Below are positions 1 to 10,422 of a DNA stretch of 64,000 nt, piece by piece (the stretch's first letter is position 1; each line of letters opens with the position of its first letter). The stretch spans positions 1,950,913-2,014,912 of the forward strand of contig NZ_AP014509.1 in the NCBI RefSeq assembly GCF_000828655.1. Direction: 5' to 3'. Source of the stretch: Thermotoga caldifontis AZM44c09. GTDB lineage: Bacteria; Thermotogota; Thermotogae; Thermotogales; DSM-5069. The translations under genes and the position numbers were made by a program. The notes under the pieces are model-generated. The model saw only the letters and a program-made list of their open reading frames with translations. It did not search any database and was not told the origin of the DNA.

Positions 1-1520
1 CTTTTCACGTCGCTCAGCATCTTGTTCGGATCGCCTTCGGGTATCTTTGCCAGCACTCTGAACGCGTATTCTCTCAAGTCTGTATCCAGCTCGGACAGAT
101 CCCTGTTTTCGCGCAAGAAGGATAGCAACCTTTTCGTTCTCTCGGAAAGGAGCTGTGGATCTATCTCATCGATCTCGTTCCTCAATTCTTCATGCGTTAT
201 GTACAGATAGACTATGTAGTCTTCTTCGTTCGGGAGTGTGGCCTCAACGATCGGTGTGACCGGCTTGCTCTGGAGTCTGAACATCTCACCTACTTGTGCT
301 GTAGAAAGCCTTGTCCTTTTTGAAACGGCTTCAACCAACTTTTCGTACCTGTCCATCCTCCTGTCTCTCAGCAGAATCTGAGCCCAAATTTTGAGTGTGC
401 CGATGTATTTTTCAAGGCCCGCACTGGTTGAGACGTTGAAGAATTTCTCGTAGACCTCCACCAGGTAATCTTCGAAAGGAATCGACCCTGAAAGGAGTTT
501 TTTCAAGAACTCGGGCCCGTATTTCTTGTAGACATCGTCTGGGTCCTTTTCGGGCAACCTCAGGATCGCAACGTCAAAAGAAGCTTCGAGCAGAACTTTC
601 AAAGATCTCAACGTCGCTTTGACACCAGCATCGTCGTTGTCGAAGCTCAGAATCACGTTCTTTGTCAGAGGCACGAGCTTCGTTATGTGTTCCCTCGTCA
701 AACTGGTGCCGAGAACCGCAACCGCGTTGGTCACACCGGCCCTGTGGAAGGCCAGGGCGTCGAAGTAACCTTCGCAGATCACGGCAAAGTCCAGAGCTTT
801 GATGGCCTTCTTTGCCTTATCCAGCATGAACAGCACCGTCTTTTTTGAGAAAAACTTCGTCTCGGGAGAGTTCATGTACTTGGGTTCTCGATCGTCTAGG
901 CTCCTGCCTGCGAGAGCAACTATTTTGCCGTTCTCGTCCCTTATGGGCAGTATCAATCTGTTTTCAAAGAGGTCCACACCCGTGCTCGGTCTGTAGAGCC
1001 CATACTGCAACGCTTTCTCGTCCGGCAAGGACATGGCCCGTGCCACCCTTTGGGCGATACGGGAGTTCTGGGGACTGAAGCCGAATTCGAAAGACCTCAC
1101 TTCTTCCTCGGAAAATCCCCTCCTGATGAGGTACTCAACGACGGGCCTGTGCTGTTCGAGCTGTTTCCTGTACTCCGTGAAAACCCTCGTGAGGTACTCT
1201 ACGTAGACGTCTTTTTCCGAACGACCTGAGGATACTTTGAGCTCTATTCCCGCCATTTTGGCGAGCCTTTCCAGAGCTTCCTGGAAAGAGATGTGTTCTA
1301 TTTCCTGAAGGAACTTGATCGCATCGCCAGCCGCTCCGCAACCAAAACAGTGGTACAGCTTCAGGTCTGGATTCACGAAAAAAGATGGGGTCTTTTCAGT
1401 GTGAAACGGACACAACCCCCTGTAGCTGGAACCCACCTTTTGTAGAGAGACGTACTGGGAAACGAGCTCGACGATGTCGACAGACTTTTTGATCCTTTCT
1501 ATGAGATCCCTGTTCACCAT
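1..1520 (-). CDS. dnaG: DNA primase DnaG, 3' end cut by window edge
   Basis: Synthesises RNA primers for the replicative polymerase at the fork. The reading frame runs from an ATG at 1520 through the window edge, giving about 506 residues; roughly 60-90 C-terminal residues (the helicase-binding end) lie outside. The N-terminal zinc domain is visible as CPFH (C37, H40) and YHCFGCG (C58, C61). The TOPRIM catalytic core shows EGYFD and a DNDDAG motif. An in-frame stop lies near 1580 with no better start between, so the ATG at 1520 is chosen, although its Shine-Dalgarno is weak. It lies 88 bases downstream of rpsI on the same strand, so read-through from the ribosomal genes is possible. The family assignment is firm. 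Confidence 0.97.
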   Translation of the reverse strand, partial: MVNRDLIERIKKSVDIVELVSQYVSLQKVGSSYRGLCPFHTEKTPSFFVNPDLKLYHCFGCGAAGDAIKFLQEIEHISFQEALERLAKMAGIELKVSSGRSEKDVYVEYLTRVFTEYRKQLEQHRPVVEYLIRRGFSEEEVRSFEFGFSPQNSRIAQRVARAMSLPDEKALQYGLYRPSTGVDLFENRLILPIRDENGKIVALAGRSLDDREPKYMNSPETKFFSKKTVLFMLDKAKKAIKALDFAVICEGYFDALAFHRAGVTNAVAVLGTSLTREHITKLVPLTKNVILSFDNDDAGVKATLRSLKVLLEASFDVAILRLPEKDPDDVYKKYGPEFLKKLLSGSIPFEDYLVEVYEKFFNVSTSAGLEKYIGTLKIWAQILLRDRRMDRYEKLVEAVSKRTRLSTAQVGEMFRLQSKPVTPIVEATLPNEEDYIVYLYITHEELRNEIDEIDPQLLSERTKRLLSFLRENRDLSELDTDLREYAFRVLAKIPEGDPNKMLSDVK

Positions 1521-1585
1521 CGTGAGGTTACTCGCGGAAGCTTCACCGGTCTTGTTTGACTGGCGAATGAACGAAACGGTTCAAA

Positions 1586-1601
1586 GGGGGCACAGGCCCC
1601 C
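1586..1601 (-). terminator. possible weak terminator between rpsI and dnaG
   Basis: Directly after the rpsI stop there is a perfect 6-bp G/C stem (GGGGGC and GCCCCC) with a 4-base loop. On the minus strand it is followed only by TTTGAACC rather than a clear U tract. It may attenuate transcription between the ribosomal protein genes and dnaG, or simply protect a 3' end. Confidence 0.35.
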
Positions 1602-1608
1602 AACGGTT

Positions 1609-2022
1609 TCATCTCTTGGAGTACTGAGGAGCCCTGCGGGCTTTCTTCAGTCCGTACTTCTTCCTCTCCACCATCCTCGGGTCTCTCGTGAGCATGCCCT
1701 TCTCTCTCAACGTTGGTCTCAAGTTCTCATCGAACTGCACGAGCGCCCTCGCAAGCCCCAACCTCACTGCACCAGCCTGTCCGGAAAGTCCTCCACCCCT
1801 GACGTTGATCATCACGTCGAACTTTCCAACCATGTTCGTCACAACGAGCGGTTCCATCGCGTGCTTGGCTCTCACCGTGTCTTTAAAATACTCTTCTGCG
1901 TTTGAGTATTCCTTGTCGTTTATGATGAGCTTTCCATTACCAGGTTTCAGATACACACGGGCGACGGAAGTCTTCCTTCTACCAACGCCATGGTAAATGA
2001 CCTGTTCGGTAGCGACGGCCAT
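1609..2022 (-). CDS. rpsI: 30S ribosomal protein S9
   Basis: A component of the small-subunit head whose C-terminal tail reaches the P-site tRNA anticodon. The 137-residue product has the family signatures: [12 protein letters not shown] near the N-terminus, [19 protein letters not shown] in the middle, and the invariant basic tail ending in SKR that contacts tRNA. It follows rplM by 14 bases; the rplM-rpsI pairing is nearly universal in bacteria. The start ATG has a GGAGGGTGAA Shine-Dalgarno. Length and sequence are ordinary for the family. Confidence 0.98.
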   Translation of the reverse strand: MAVATEQVIYHGVGRRKTSVARVYLKPGNGKLIINDKEYSNAEEYFKDTVRAKHAMEPLVVTNMVGKFDVMINVRGGGLSGQAGAVRLGLARALVQFDENLRPTLREKGMLTRDPRMVERKKYGLKKARRAPQYSKR

Positions 2023-2036
2023 CGTTCACCCTCCCA

Positions 2037-2480
2037 TCATATTTCGATCGGTATTGGCTTTTGAGCTTCGTGGGGGTGTTTATCAGAAGCGTACACTTTG
2101 AGCCTCTTCAGGTACCTGTCTCCAAGTGCTCTCTTGGGCAACATTCTTTTCACTGCCAGGTATATCAACCTTTCGGGATGTGTCTGGAGCAGTTGCCTCG
2201 CCGTTTGCATCTTCAATCCACCTGGATAATTGCTGTGGCGGTAATAGATCTTCTGATCGAGTTTCTTACCCGTCAGGACGACCTTGTCCGCGTTGATGAC
2301 CACCACGTAGTTGCCGTTGTCAACGCCTGGGAAGAACGTCGGTTCGTTCTTTCCCATCAAATACTTGGCTATCTGACTCGCAAGCCTACCAAGTACTTTC
2401 CCGGACGCGTCGACCAGATACCATTTTCCTCCAGCGTTCCTCACGATCGTGGTTTTCTGTATCGGTAAAGGGCGTGCCAT
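2037..2480 (-). CDS. rplM: 50S ribosomal protein L13
   Basis: An early-assembling large-subunit protein. The 147-residue product contains the L13 core: [16 protein letters not shown] near the N-terminus, the [17 protein letters not shown] strand (here [18 protein letters not shown]), [12 protein letters not shown], and the [13 protein letters not shown] helix. It sits 13 bases after rpmA and 14 before rpsI, so it is co-transcribed with both. The ATG has a GGAGGGACAG ribosome-binding site. Nothing unusual was seen. Confidence 0.98.
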   Translation of the reverse strand: MARPLPIQKTTIVRNAGGKWYLVDASGKVLGRLASQIAKYLMGKNEPTFFPGVDNGNYVVVINADKVVLTGKKLDQKIYYRHSNYPGGLKMQTARQLLQTHPERLIYLAVKRMLPKRALGDRYLKRLKVYASDKHPHEAQKPIPIEI

Positions 2481-2493
2481 TTTCTGTCCCTCC

Positions 2494-2766
2494 TCATTGT
2501 TCCTGTGGAATGACCTTTACGAACTTTCTGTTCCTTCTCTCGTAAAACTTGACAATCCCATCCTTGAGAGCAAAGAGTGTGAAATCCCTGCCGCAACCCA
2601 CGTTCTCTCCCGGATGGATCTTGGTTCCTCTCTGCCTCACGATTATGTTACCAGCTCTGACCAACTGACCGTCTCCAACCTTCACCCCAAGGTACTTCGG
2701 ATTGCTGTCCCTGTTACCTATCGAACCGCTCTTCCTACGACCGAACAACTGTATGTCGATTTTCAT
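2494..2766 (-). CDS. rpmA: 50S ribosomal protein L27 precursor with Prp-cleaved leader
   Basis: L27 sits near the peptidyl transferase centre and its mature N-terminus reaches tRNA in the active site. This 90-residue copy does not start with the usual Ala-His-Lys. It carries an extra leader reading MKIDIQLF before GRRKSGS. In Firmicutes the equivalent leader (ending LQFF) is removed by the cysteine protease Prp, and prp is the adjacent gene here, so a precursor cut after F8 is predicted by analogy. The rest ([37 protein letters not shown]) is standard L27. The start has a GGAGGTG site and lies inside the 3' end of prp, a 32-base overlap. Confidence 0.97.
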   Translation of the reverse strand: MKIDIQLFGRRKSGSIGNRDSNPKYLGVKVGDGQLVRAGNIIVRQRGTKIHPGENVGCGRDFTLFALKDGIVKFYERRNRKFVKVIPQEQ

Positions 2767-3070
2767 CGATCTTCACCTCCACCGACAAGTTTTGTGGGTA
2801 CTGCGACCTGATGTTATCAACGCTTCGATAGAGTTCTTCGATCAAAAGATCCGACATTTCGCTCGGCTGAGCCAGTTCTACTTTCAACCTTGCTGGTCCC
2901 TTTTCAACGATGGCCCCACAGCGTTCGGCGAGCATTCTTGCCGTGTGCTGTGCCAATGCGCTCACGGCCGCACAGACGATGTCTCTTCCCTTGGCATCGA
3001 ATTCGCTGTGACCTTCAAAAGAGAAGGAGACGTAGTGGCCGTTCACCGAAGTGAACCTCGCCTTTATCAC
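2735..3070 (-). CDS. prp: ribosomal-processing cysteine protease Prp
   Basis: A 111-residue protein of the YsxB/Prp family, which trims the L27 N-terminal leader. The catalytic signature is clear: [20 protein letters not shown], with H21, D30 and C33 in the places of the known His/Cys dyad region (H22 and C34 in Staphylococcus). It starts with GTG in a GTGA overlap with the rplU stop and ends inside rpmA. The order rplU-prp-rpmA is the classic arrangement in Firmicutes. Its substrate is predicted to be the L27 made from the next gene. That pairing is inferred from motif and context; cleavage itself is not shown. Confidence 0.94.
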   Translation of the reverse strand: MIKARFTSVNGHYVSFSFEGHSEFDAKGRDIVCAAVSALAQHTARMLAERCGAIVEKGPARLKVELAQPSEMSDLLIEELYRSVDNIRSQYPQNLSVEVKIDENRHTVVRS

Positions 3071-3390
3071 GAGCCCTCACCAACGTTGATCTTCTCGATC
3101 CTGACCAGAGTGTACCACTGTCTGTGTCCACGCCTTCTTCGAACGTTCTTCTTTGGCCGGTACCTTATCGACATCACCTTTCGGGCTTTCTCGTGTTTCA
3201 TCACGATGCCTTGAACGCTGCAACCTTCCACGTAAGGCTGACCTATCTTGACTCCCTGGTCTGTAGAGACGTGAACCACACGGTCGAACACGACCGGTTC
3301 ACCCTCTGCTTGCGGCAGTTTCTCCACCGCCACGATGTCACCTTCACTGACACGGTACTGCTTTCCGCCAGTTTCGATGATCGCGTACAC
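3067..3390 (-). CDS. rplU: 50S ribosomal protein L21
   Basis: A 107-residue large-subunit protein that contacts 23S rRNA domains II and VI. The sequence begins VYAIIETGGKQYRV, the family hallmark, and ends with the basic KKNVRRRRGHRQ segment. The frame stays open upstream to 3558, but the GTG at 3390 is chosen because a GGGAGGT site lies seven bases before it and the family starts at this point. A second GTG at 3396 is possible. It is the first gene of a ribosomal operon, and the roughly 100-base leader contains a nested hairpin (3416-3470). It overlaps prp by four bases. Confidence 0.96.
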   Translation of the reverse strand: MYAIIETGGKQYRVSEGDIVAVEKLPQAEGEPVVFDRVVHVSTDQGVKIGQPYVEGCSVQGIVMKHEKARKVMSIRYRPKKNVRRRRGHRQWYTLVRIEKINVGEGS

Positions 3391-3415
3391 GCACACACCT
3401 CCCTGGTAAGACAGG

Positions 3416-3470
3416 CACTGAAAAACGTAGTTCCACCGAACCGTGGAACCTTTATGACGTTTTTCAAGTG
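3416..3470 (-). promoter_or_regulatory. candidate L21 leader RNA (autoregulatory structure)
   Basis: In the rplU 5' UTR the minus-strand RNA can fold into two stacked stems. The outer stem pairs 3457-3470 with 3416-3428 (CACTTGAAAAACGT against ACGTTTTTCAGTG, one bulge). The inner perfect 7-bp stem pairs 3443-3449 with 3430-3436 (GTTCCAC/GTGGAAC) around a 6-base loop, separated by an asymmetric internal loop. It ends about 25 bases before the start codon. L21 leaders that bind L21 or its complex are known in Firmicutes, so autoregulation is plausible, but I cannot match this sequence to that family. A possible -10 (TAGAAT, minus strand of 3494-3499) lies just upstream, without a good -35. Confidence 0.6.
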
Positions 3471-3598
3471 CCGAACGTATGATCAGCACGAGTATTCTAT
3501 CACCACTATCATTAAGGTTTAGAAAATAAAACTTTACACAAACGTTCCGCACCCCCACGTCTTCGACGCTTCGCCCTGGAAAAATATGAAATTGGAAC

Positions 3599-3627
3599 TT
3601 GAAAAATATGAAGATATGCTTTACAAT
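3599..3627 (+). promoter_or_regulatory. sigma-70-type promoter for the 3645-9567 operon
   Basis: TTGAAA at 3599-3604 and TACAAT at 3622-3627 are separated by exactly 17 bases. The start codon of the first gene lies 17 bases beyond, with GAGGTGG as ribosome-binding site, implying a very short leader. Confidence 0.75.
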
Positions 3628-3644
3628 TTTTGTGAGGTGGTCAC

Positions 3645-4166
3645 ATGGTGCTCGCAGTGACTCTGATCGTGGCGGGACTTGGATTGCTGATCTTCGGTGC
3701 CAGGGTGTTTTTTGCTGTGCTGTTCCTCGCCGCAGGGCTCTATCTCATCATTTCACTTTTGAAGATCAGGATCAGGAACAAAAGAAGGCGAGAGAAAGAA
3801 CTTTCTTTCCTCAAAGAACAGCTCAGAGACAAGCTCAGTGAGGAAGATTTAGAATGGCTCACGAGCTTTTTCACATCACCGACGGGAAGAAAACTCATCG
3901 TCTGGATCGAAGACAAACATGACAACACCACCGTGAGGATCTCGATACCCGTTTCGTTGATCCTGCTTTTGAAACCGTTCCTCAACTCGCTCGCACCGAT
4001 CGCTGCACGGTTTTTGAACAAGAAGATACCTTTCTCCGTGTCGGAAGAAGATCTGAAGGTCGCGATGAAGTTGATCAATTCTTGTCTTGACGAGATATCA
4101 ACGTACAGGGGAGACTTCGTCCTCGTCGAAACTGAAACCACAACGGTCAGGATCGGTCTGGTGTGA
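3645..4166 (+). CDS. membrane-anchored protein with YvlB/SHOCT-associated domain
   Basis: A 173-residue protein of unknown role. Residues 3-40 form two closely spaced hydrophobic segments, followed by a basic cluster (RIRNKRRREKE) that should face the cytoplasm. Residues from about 80 to the end resemble the C-terminal domain of the next gene: a strand with VRISIPVSL aligns with VDVKIPLSM there, followed by an LLK motif, a helical stretch, then a GD-V/VRI-type ending. This domain type accompanies SHOCT-like regions in YvlB/LiaX-family proteins. The gene starts a plus-strand operon with a good promoter, divergent from rplU. I infer a membrane-bound partner of the downstream protein. Confidence 0.8.
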   Translation: MVLAVTLIVAGLGLLIFGARVFFAVLFLAAGLYLIISLLKIRIRNKRRREKELSFLKEQLRDKLSEEDLEWLTSFFTSPTGRKLIVWIEDKHDNTTVRISIPVSLILLLKPFLNSLAPIAARFLNKKIPFSVSEEDLKVAMKLINSCLDEISTYRGDFVLVETETTTVRIGLV

Positions 4167-4180
4167 AAGGGGGGAAATCG

Positions 4181-4558
4181 ATGAGGGATGAACTTTTGAA
4201 GCTGTTCAAGCTCGTCAGGGACGGTAAACTGAGTCCAGAGGAAGCGGTGGAGATAGCAGAGACCGTTGGAATCTTTTCACAGCCCCAGGAGATGACGAAG
4301 GAAAAATCGTCCAGAAGGATGCTCTACGTTCAGATCAGGAGTCCCAAGGGAGAAAAGGTCGATGTGAAGATCCCTCTGAGTATGGCACAGTTGTTGAAGC
4401 TCTCTTTACCTGTCTTCAAAGAGAAGATACCGAACGTCGATGTGGAAAGTATATCGAAGCAACTGGATCAGGTACTTGAAAAACTGGAAGAATTCGAAGG
4501 AGACATGGTGAACATATCGAGCGAGGATGGCACAATCGTGCGTGTGTTCGTGGGCTAA
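4181..4558 (+). CDS. SHOCT-like (YvlB/LiaX N-terminal type) domain protein
   Basis: A 125-residue soluble protein. The N-terminal helix pair MRDELLKLFKLVRDGKLSPE matches the SHOCT-like motif in which G-K-L/I-S-P/T-E-E-A is nearly invariant. It is followed by a strand-rich domain (MLYVQIRSPKGEKVDVKIPL) and a helix-strand ending in TIVRVFVG, similar to the C-terminal half of the gene before it. The frame could begin at a GTG at 4163 overlapping the upstream stop, but the ATG at 4181 has AAAGGGGGG correctly spaced and starts exactly at the domain. In Firmicutes such proteins occur in envelope-stress systems; the function here is unknown. Confidence 0.82.
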   Translation: MRDELLKLFKLVRDGKLSPEEAVEIAETVGIFSQPQEMTKEKSSRRMLYVQIRSPKGEKVDVKIPLSMAQLLKLSLPVFKEKIPNVDVESISKQLDQVLEKLEEFEGDMVNISSEDGTIVRVFVG

Positions 4559-4604
4559 CGTTGTGGTAAAATTCTCTCCGAAGGATCCTGGAGGTGCAAA
4601 AAAC

Positions 4605-7189
<2,585 letters not shown>

Positions 7190-7193
<4 letters not shown>

Positions 7194-8512
7194 ATTATCT
7201 CCAGATGCTCGAATACCTTTACAAAGAAAGACCTTCAGGAAAGATCACGCTGGGCCTCGAGAGGATCGCCAGGCTCTGCGAGATGCTTGGAAATCCTCAG
7301 AACAGTTTTCGCAGCGTTCACATCACGGGGACCAACGGAAAGGGATCCGTCACCAAGCTCTTGAGTAACCTGATGATAGAACACGGTTTTCAAACTGGCG
7401 GTTATTACTCACCACACCTTTCAACGTTCAAAGAGAGAATCCTCGTGAACGAAAGGTTCGTGCCTGACGAGCTGTACTCAGAATGCTTCGAGCGGGTACA
7501 GAGGTTCGCCCGGATCATGGACGAGGAGGGGGAGACGAACAAACCCAGTTTCTTCGAATTCACAACGGCGATGGCGTTCTGCATCTTCCAGAGGTTGAAC
7601 GTTAGAACGGCCGCAATAGAAGTTGGTCTCGGTGGAAGGTTCGACGCGACGAACGTTTTGAAGAGCGATGTGGCCGTCATAGTCACGGTGGATTACGATC
7701 ACATGCACATCCTCGGTGACACTCTGGAGAAGATCGCTTTCGAGAAAGCTGGCATCGTGAAAGATTCGATCCCGACGGTGTGTGGTGAGACCAAACCAGG
7801 ACCAGTCGAAGTGATCAAGAACGTTTGCAGAGAAAAACACAGCAAGCTTCATCTTTTCGGTGTAGACTTCACTTTCGAGAACACCGAAATGAAGCTCAAC
7901 GAGAACAGATTCGATTTCAAAGGTTTGAAAGACTTCAGAGCCCTCGAACTGACGCTCAACGGTGAGCACCAGTTTCTGAACGCCGCGGTGGCACTCCAGG
8001 CGTTTTTGCTGTTCGCCGAAAGGGTCGGTTTCGAGGTCAAGGAAGCTGCCGTTCGGAGGGCACTGAAGAAGACGACCCATCCTGGGAGGTTCGAAGTCAT
8101 CGAAGGAAAGCCGAGGTACATTTTCGACGGGGCACACAACGCGCCGGCCGCGGCGAGTCTGAAAAAGACCATCGAAACGTACTTGAAAGGTGAAAAGCTT
8201 GCAGGACTCGTCGGTGTACTGGACGATAAAGACAAGGTCGGGGTGCTCTCACGGCTCGGACCACTGTTCGAAAGGCTGATTGTAACGCGCGTGATCTCTC
8301 ACCGCTCTGTGAAACCTGAAGAAACTTACGAGATAGCGAAACAGTTCAACAGGAACGTCTCGTTCGAACCGGATCCCATCAAAGCCATAGAGACGCTAAA
8401 GCAGGAGGGCTGGCCGACGATAATAATAACAGGTTCGCTGTACCTCGTCGGGTACATAAGGGACTACGTTCTGGACGGAAAACTGGAACCAGAATGGTCG
8501 ATCGTGAGGTGA
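7190..8512 (+). CDS. folC: folylpolyglutamate synthase / dihydrofolate synthase
   Basis: A Mur-ligase-like enzyme that adds glutamates to folates (or glutamate to dihydropteroate). The 440-residue product has the ATP loop GTNGKGS at residues 47-53, the VGLGGRFDATN motif, and DGAHNA near residue 315, all diagnostic. The long upstream frame is ignored because the ATG at 7190 has TTGGAGGATC before it and forms an ATGA overlap with valS; valS-folC adjacency is common in Gram-positives. Whether it also acts as dihydrofolate synthase cannot be told from sequence alone. Confidence 0.95.
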
Positions 8513-8518
8513 GCCCTC

Positions 8519-9085
8519 TTGCTGAGGGCCGTTCAGGGTCGGGTAGAGGCAATAAAAGGTAACTCCGTGTTGTTGAGCGTCTCAGGTTTCGTCCTTCAAA
8601 TCCTCTGCGACCAGAAAACCTTAGAAGCTTTGAGAATCGGTGAGGACGTCAAACTACACACACATCTCGAATTCAACCAAGATGGGTTCACGCTCTACGG
8701 ATTTTTCGAAGAAGAACAGCTCGAAATCTTCGAAAAAGTTACCAAAGTTTCGAAGATCGGTCACAGGACGGCTCTGAAGATCCTTTCTTCTCTCGAACCT
8801 GAGGAATTCGTCTACATGATCAAGAACAATGATGTGGAAAGGCTCTCGCAGGTGCCTGGTATCGGTCGAAAGACGGCAGAAAGGCTCGTATCGGAGCTGA
8901 AGGATGAAGAGTTCTCCATCGTGCCGAGCATGAACAGAGAATATCTGGATGCGATCGAAGCTTTGACGGTGCTCGGCTTTTCGAAATCAGACTCGCGAGA
9001 TGCGGTGAGAAAGGTTTTCAAACCGCACATGAACGCGGAACAGATAGTGAAAGAAGCTCTAAGGTTACTCTCCAAGAAGGTGTGA
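8519..9085 (+). CDS. ruvA: Holliday junction DNA helicase subunit RuvA
   Basis: Binds four-way DNA junctions and loads RuvB. The 188-residue product has the N-terminal OB fold, then two helix-hairpin-helix motifs (SKIGHRTALKIL near 80, PGIGRKTAERL near 118), and a C-terminal three-helix domain (residues 140-188) that contacts RuvB. Translation begins with TTG, preceded by GAGGTGAG from the folC stop region. ruvB is not adjacent, so the complex is encoded at two loci. Confidence 0.96.
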   Translation: MLRAVQGRVEAIKGNSVLLSVSGFVLQILCDQKTLEALRIGEDVKLHTHLEFNQDGFTLYGFFEEEQLEIFEKVTKVSKIGHRTALKILSSLEPEEFVYMIKNNDVERLSQVPGIGRKTAERLVSELKDEEFSIVPSMNREYLDAIEALTVLGFSKSDSRDAVRKVFKPHMNAEQIVKEALRLLSKKV

Positions 9086-9567
9086 GCGTGCTCGAGTCTG
9101 TGTCGAACCCGACGCTCGGTTACAGACTCGATCCTGGAGAGCTCGGTCTGTGGAACAGTGCTTCGGCTGGGCGAAGCATTCTGCGCGTGCTCACACAGGA
9201 GATCAGTAACTGGCTGTACTTCAAGAGGAAGGTCGAGCGGGAAGGCGGAGTGATAATACAGGGTGGCATCAGCCTCGATCTCAGAAAGAGAGGATCCTTC
9301 CTCGCAGCAGTAGCCGGCAGAACGACGGTGTGGGTGTACTATCCTGGAGAGAAAACGCAGGCCAACTTGGCTACGGAACAGCAGTACAAGCAACAGATAC
9401 AGGAGAGGATCAGGGAACTCGAAAGCCAGCTGAATTTTGCCACACCGGAGGAAAGGGAAAAGCTGGAGCAACAGATTCAGCTTCTGAGGATGGCCATGAA
9501 TCTGCCACTCCAGCTCGTTCAGATGCTCCTCGAACCTCTCGGATTACTCTTCAACGCGACCGCCTGA
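9082..9567 (+). CDS. hypothetical protein with central coiled coil
   Basis: A 161-residue protein not recognised. It starts with GTG overlapping the ruvA stop (a second GTG lies two codons on). The first 85 residues look like a compact alpha/beta domain (GGVIIQGGISLDLR, then AGRTTVWVYYPGEKT). Residues about 95-140 are a Glu/Gln/Lys-rich amphipathic helix likely to form a coiled coil, followed by a hydrophobic tail rich in leucine (LPLQLVQMLLEPLGLL) that might pack on a membrane or partner. It is the last gene of the valS operon and its 3' end overlaps the convergent HD-GYP gene by 24 bases. Confidence 0.75.
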   Translation: MSVLESVSNPTLGYRLDPGELGLWNSASAGRSILRVLTQEISNWLYFKRKVEREGGVIIQGGISLDLRKRGSFLAAVAGRTTVWVYYPGEKTQANLATEQQYKQQIQERIRELESQLNFATPEEREKLEQQIQLLRMAMNLPLQLVQMLLEPLGLLFNATA

Positions 9568-10419
9568 AAGTTTCTTTTCCATCACCCTCACGAAAACTTC
9601 AACCAACTCCGGATCGAACATCTTACCGCTCTGATTTTTCACCATCTCGAGGGCTTCAACCTCCGTCTTTGGTCCAGTACCCCACTCGGATGTGACGAAG
9701 TGCGTGAGCTCGTCGAAATAATCACAGATCGCTATGATCCTGGCGAAGAGTGGTATCTCTTCACCTCTCAACCCATCCGGATAACCTTTTCCGTCCCACC
9801 TTTCGTGGTGAGATCTCACGGCAGGCACGACATCCCACAAGTATTCGATGGAAGACAGATAAACCGCTCCCATCACAGTGTGGTCCTGCGGCATATTCTC
9901 GAAGATCCTGATCCTCGTGGGAGTGTACATCATCAACTGTTCTATGCCTATCTTTCCTACGTCGTGAAGCATCGCACACTCTTTCAACAGAGTTTTCTGC
10001 TTTTCATCCAGTCCGAGCTCTTCAGCCATCTCGAGACACAAACGTGCCACTCTCTGTGAATGACTGAACCCTTCCTTGTCCTCCGTCTCCATCAGGACAA
10101 CCATCGCCTGCAGTATGCCGCTGATCACTCTCCGAGCGAGTCTGTAACTGGTCAGCGAGGCTTTAGAGTCTTCCCTGTCAACGTAAGATTTCACGAACGC
10201 CCAGATCGAATCGTAACTGCCAGGCTCGTTCACGAATCTGGCTACCAGCTTTCCAGCATCGTACAGTTCCACAGATTCCTTCTTTACGACCAGCTGCGGC
10301 GATAGGCCTTCTTTCAAAGAATCGGTGATGAACAGAGTGGAAGTTGGTTCTTCTGCCAAACACAACCTTTCAAAGCGTTCACTCAACGCATCTTTCTCCT
10401 TGAGAATTCTACACACCAT
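9544..10419 (-). CDS. HD-GYP domain protein (likely cyclic di-GMP phosphodiesterase)
   Basis: A 291-residue protein. Residues about 1-95 are an uncharacterised sensor-like region. The rest is a full HD-GYP domain: HSQRV, the HD dyad in LHDVGKIGI, a conserved H in QDHTVMG, then HHERWDGKGYPDGL and a metal-binding D in AICDYFDELT. All metal-ligand motifs appear intact, so hydrolysis of cyclic di-GMP is likely, though some HD-GYP proteins act on other cyclic dinucleotides. It has no response-regulator domain. It starts three bases after the thrS stop, so its level should follow thrS transcription. Confidence 0.9.
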   Translation of the reverse strand: MVCRILKEKDALSERFERLCLAEEPTSTLFITDSLKEGLSPQLVVKKESVELYDAGKLVARFVNEPGSYDSIWAFVKSYVDREDSKASLTSYRLARRVISGILQAMVVLMETEDKEGFSHSQRVARLCLEMAEELGLDEKQKTLLKECAMLHDVGKIGIEQLMMYTPTRIRIFENMPQDHTVMGAVYLSSIEYLWDVVPAVRSHHERWDGKGYPDGLRGEEIPLFARIIAICDYFDELTHFVTSEWGTGPKTEVEALEMVKNQSGKMFDPELVEVFVRVMEKKLSGGRVEE

Positions 10420-10422
10420 CCT

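Noticed and set aside
1474..2022. Plus-strand and minus-strand ORFs of 100-140 codons within rpsI and dnaG
   Set aside because: They lie entirely within or antisense to well-supported genes and have no family features or ribosome-binding sites.
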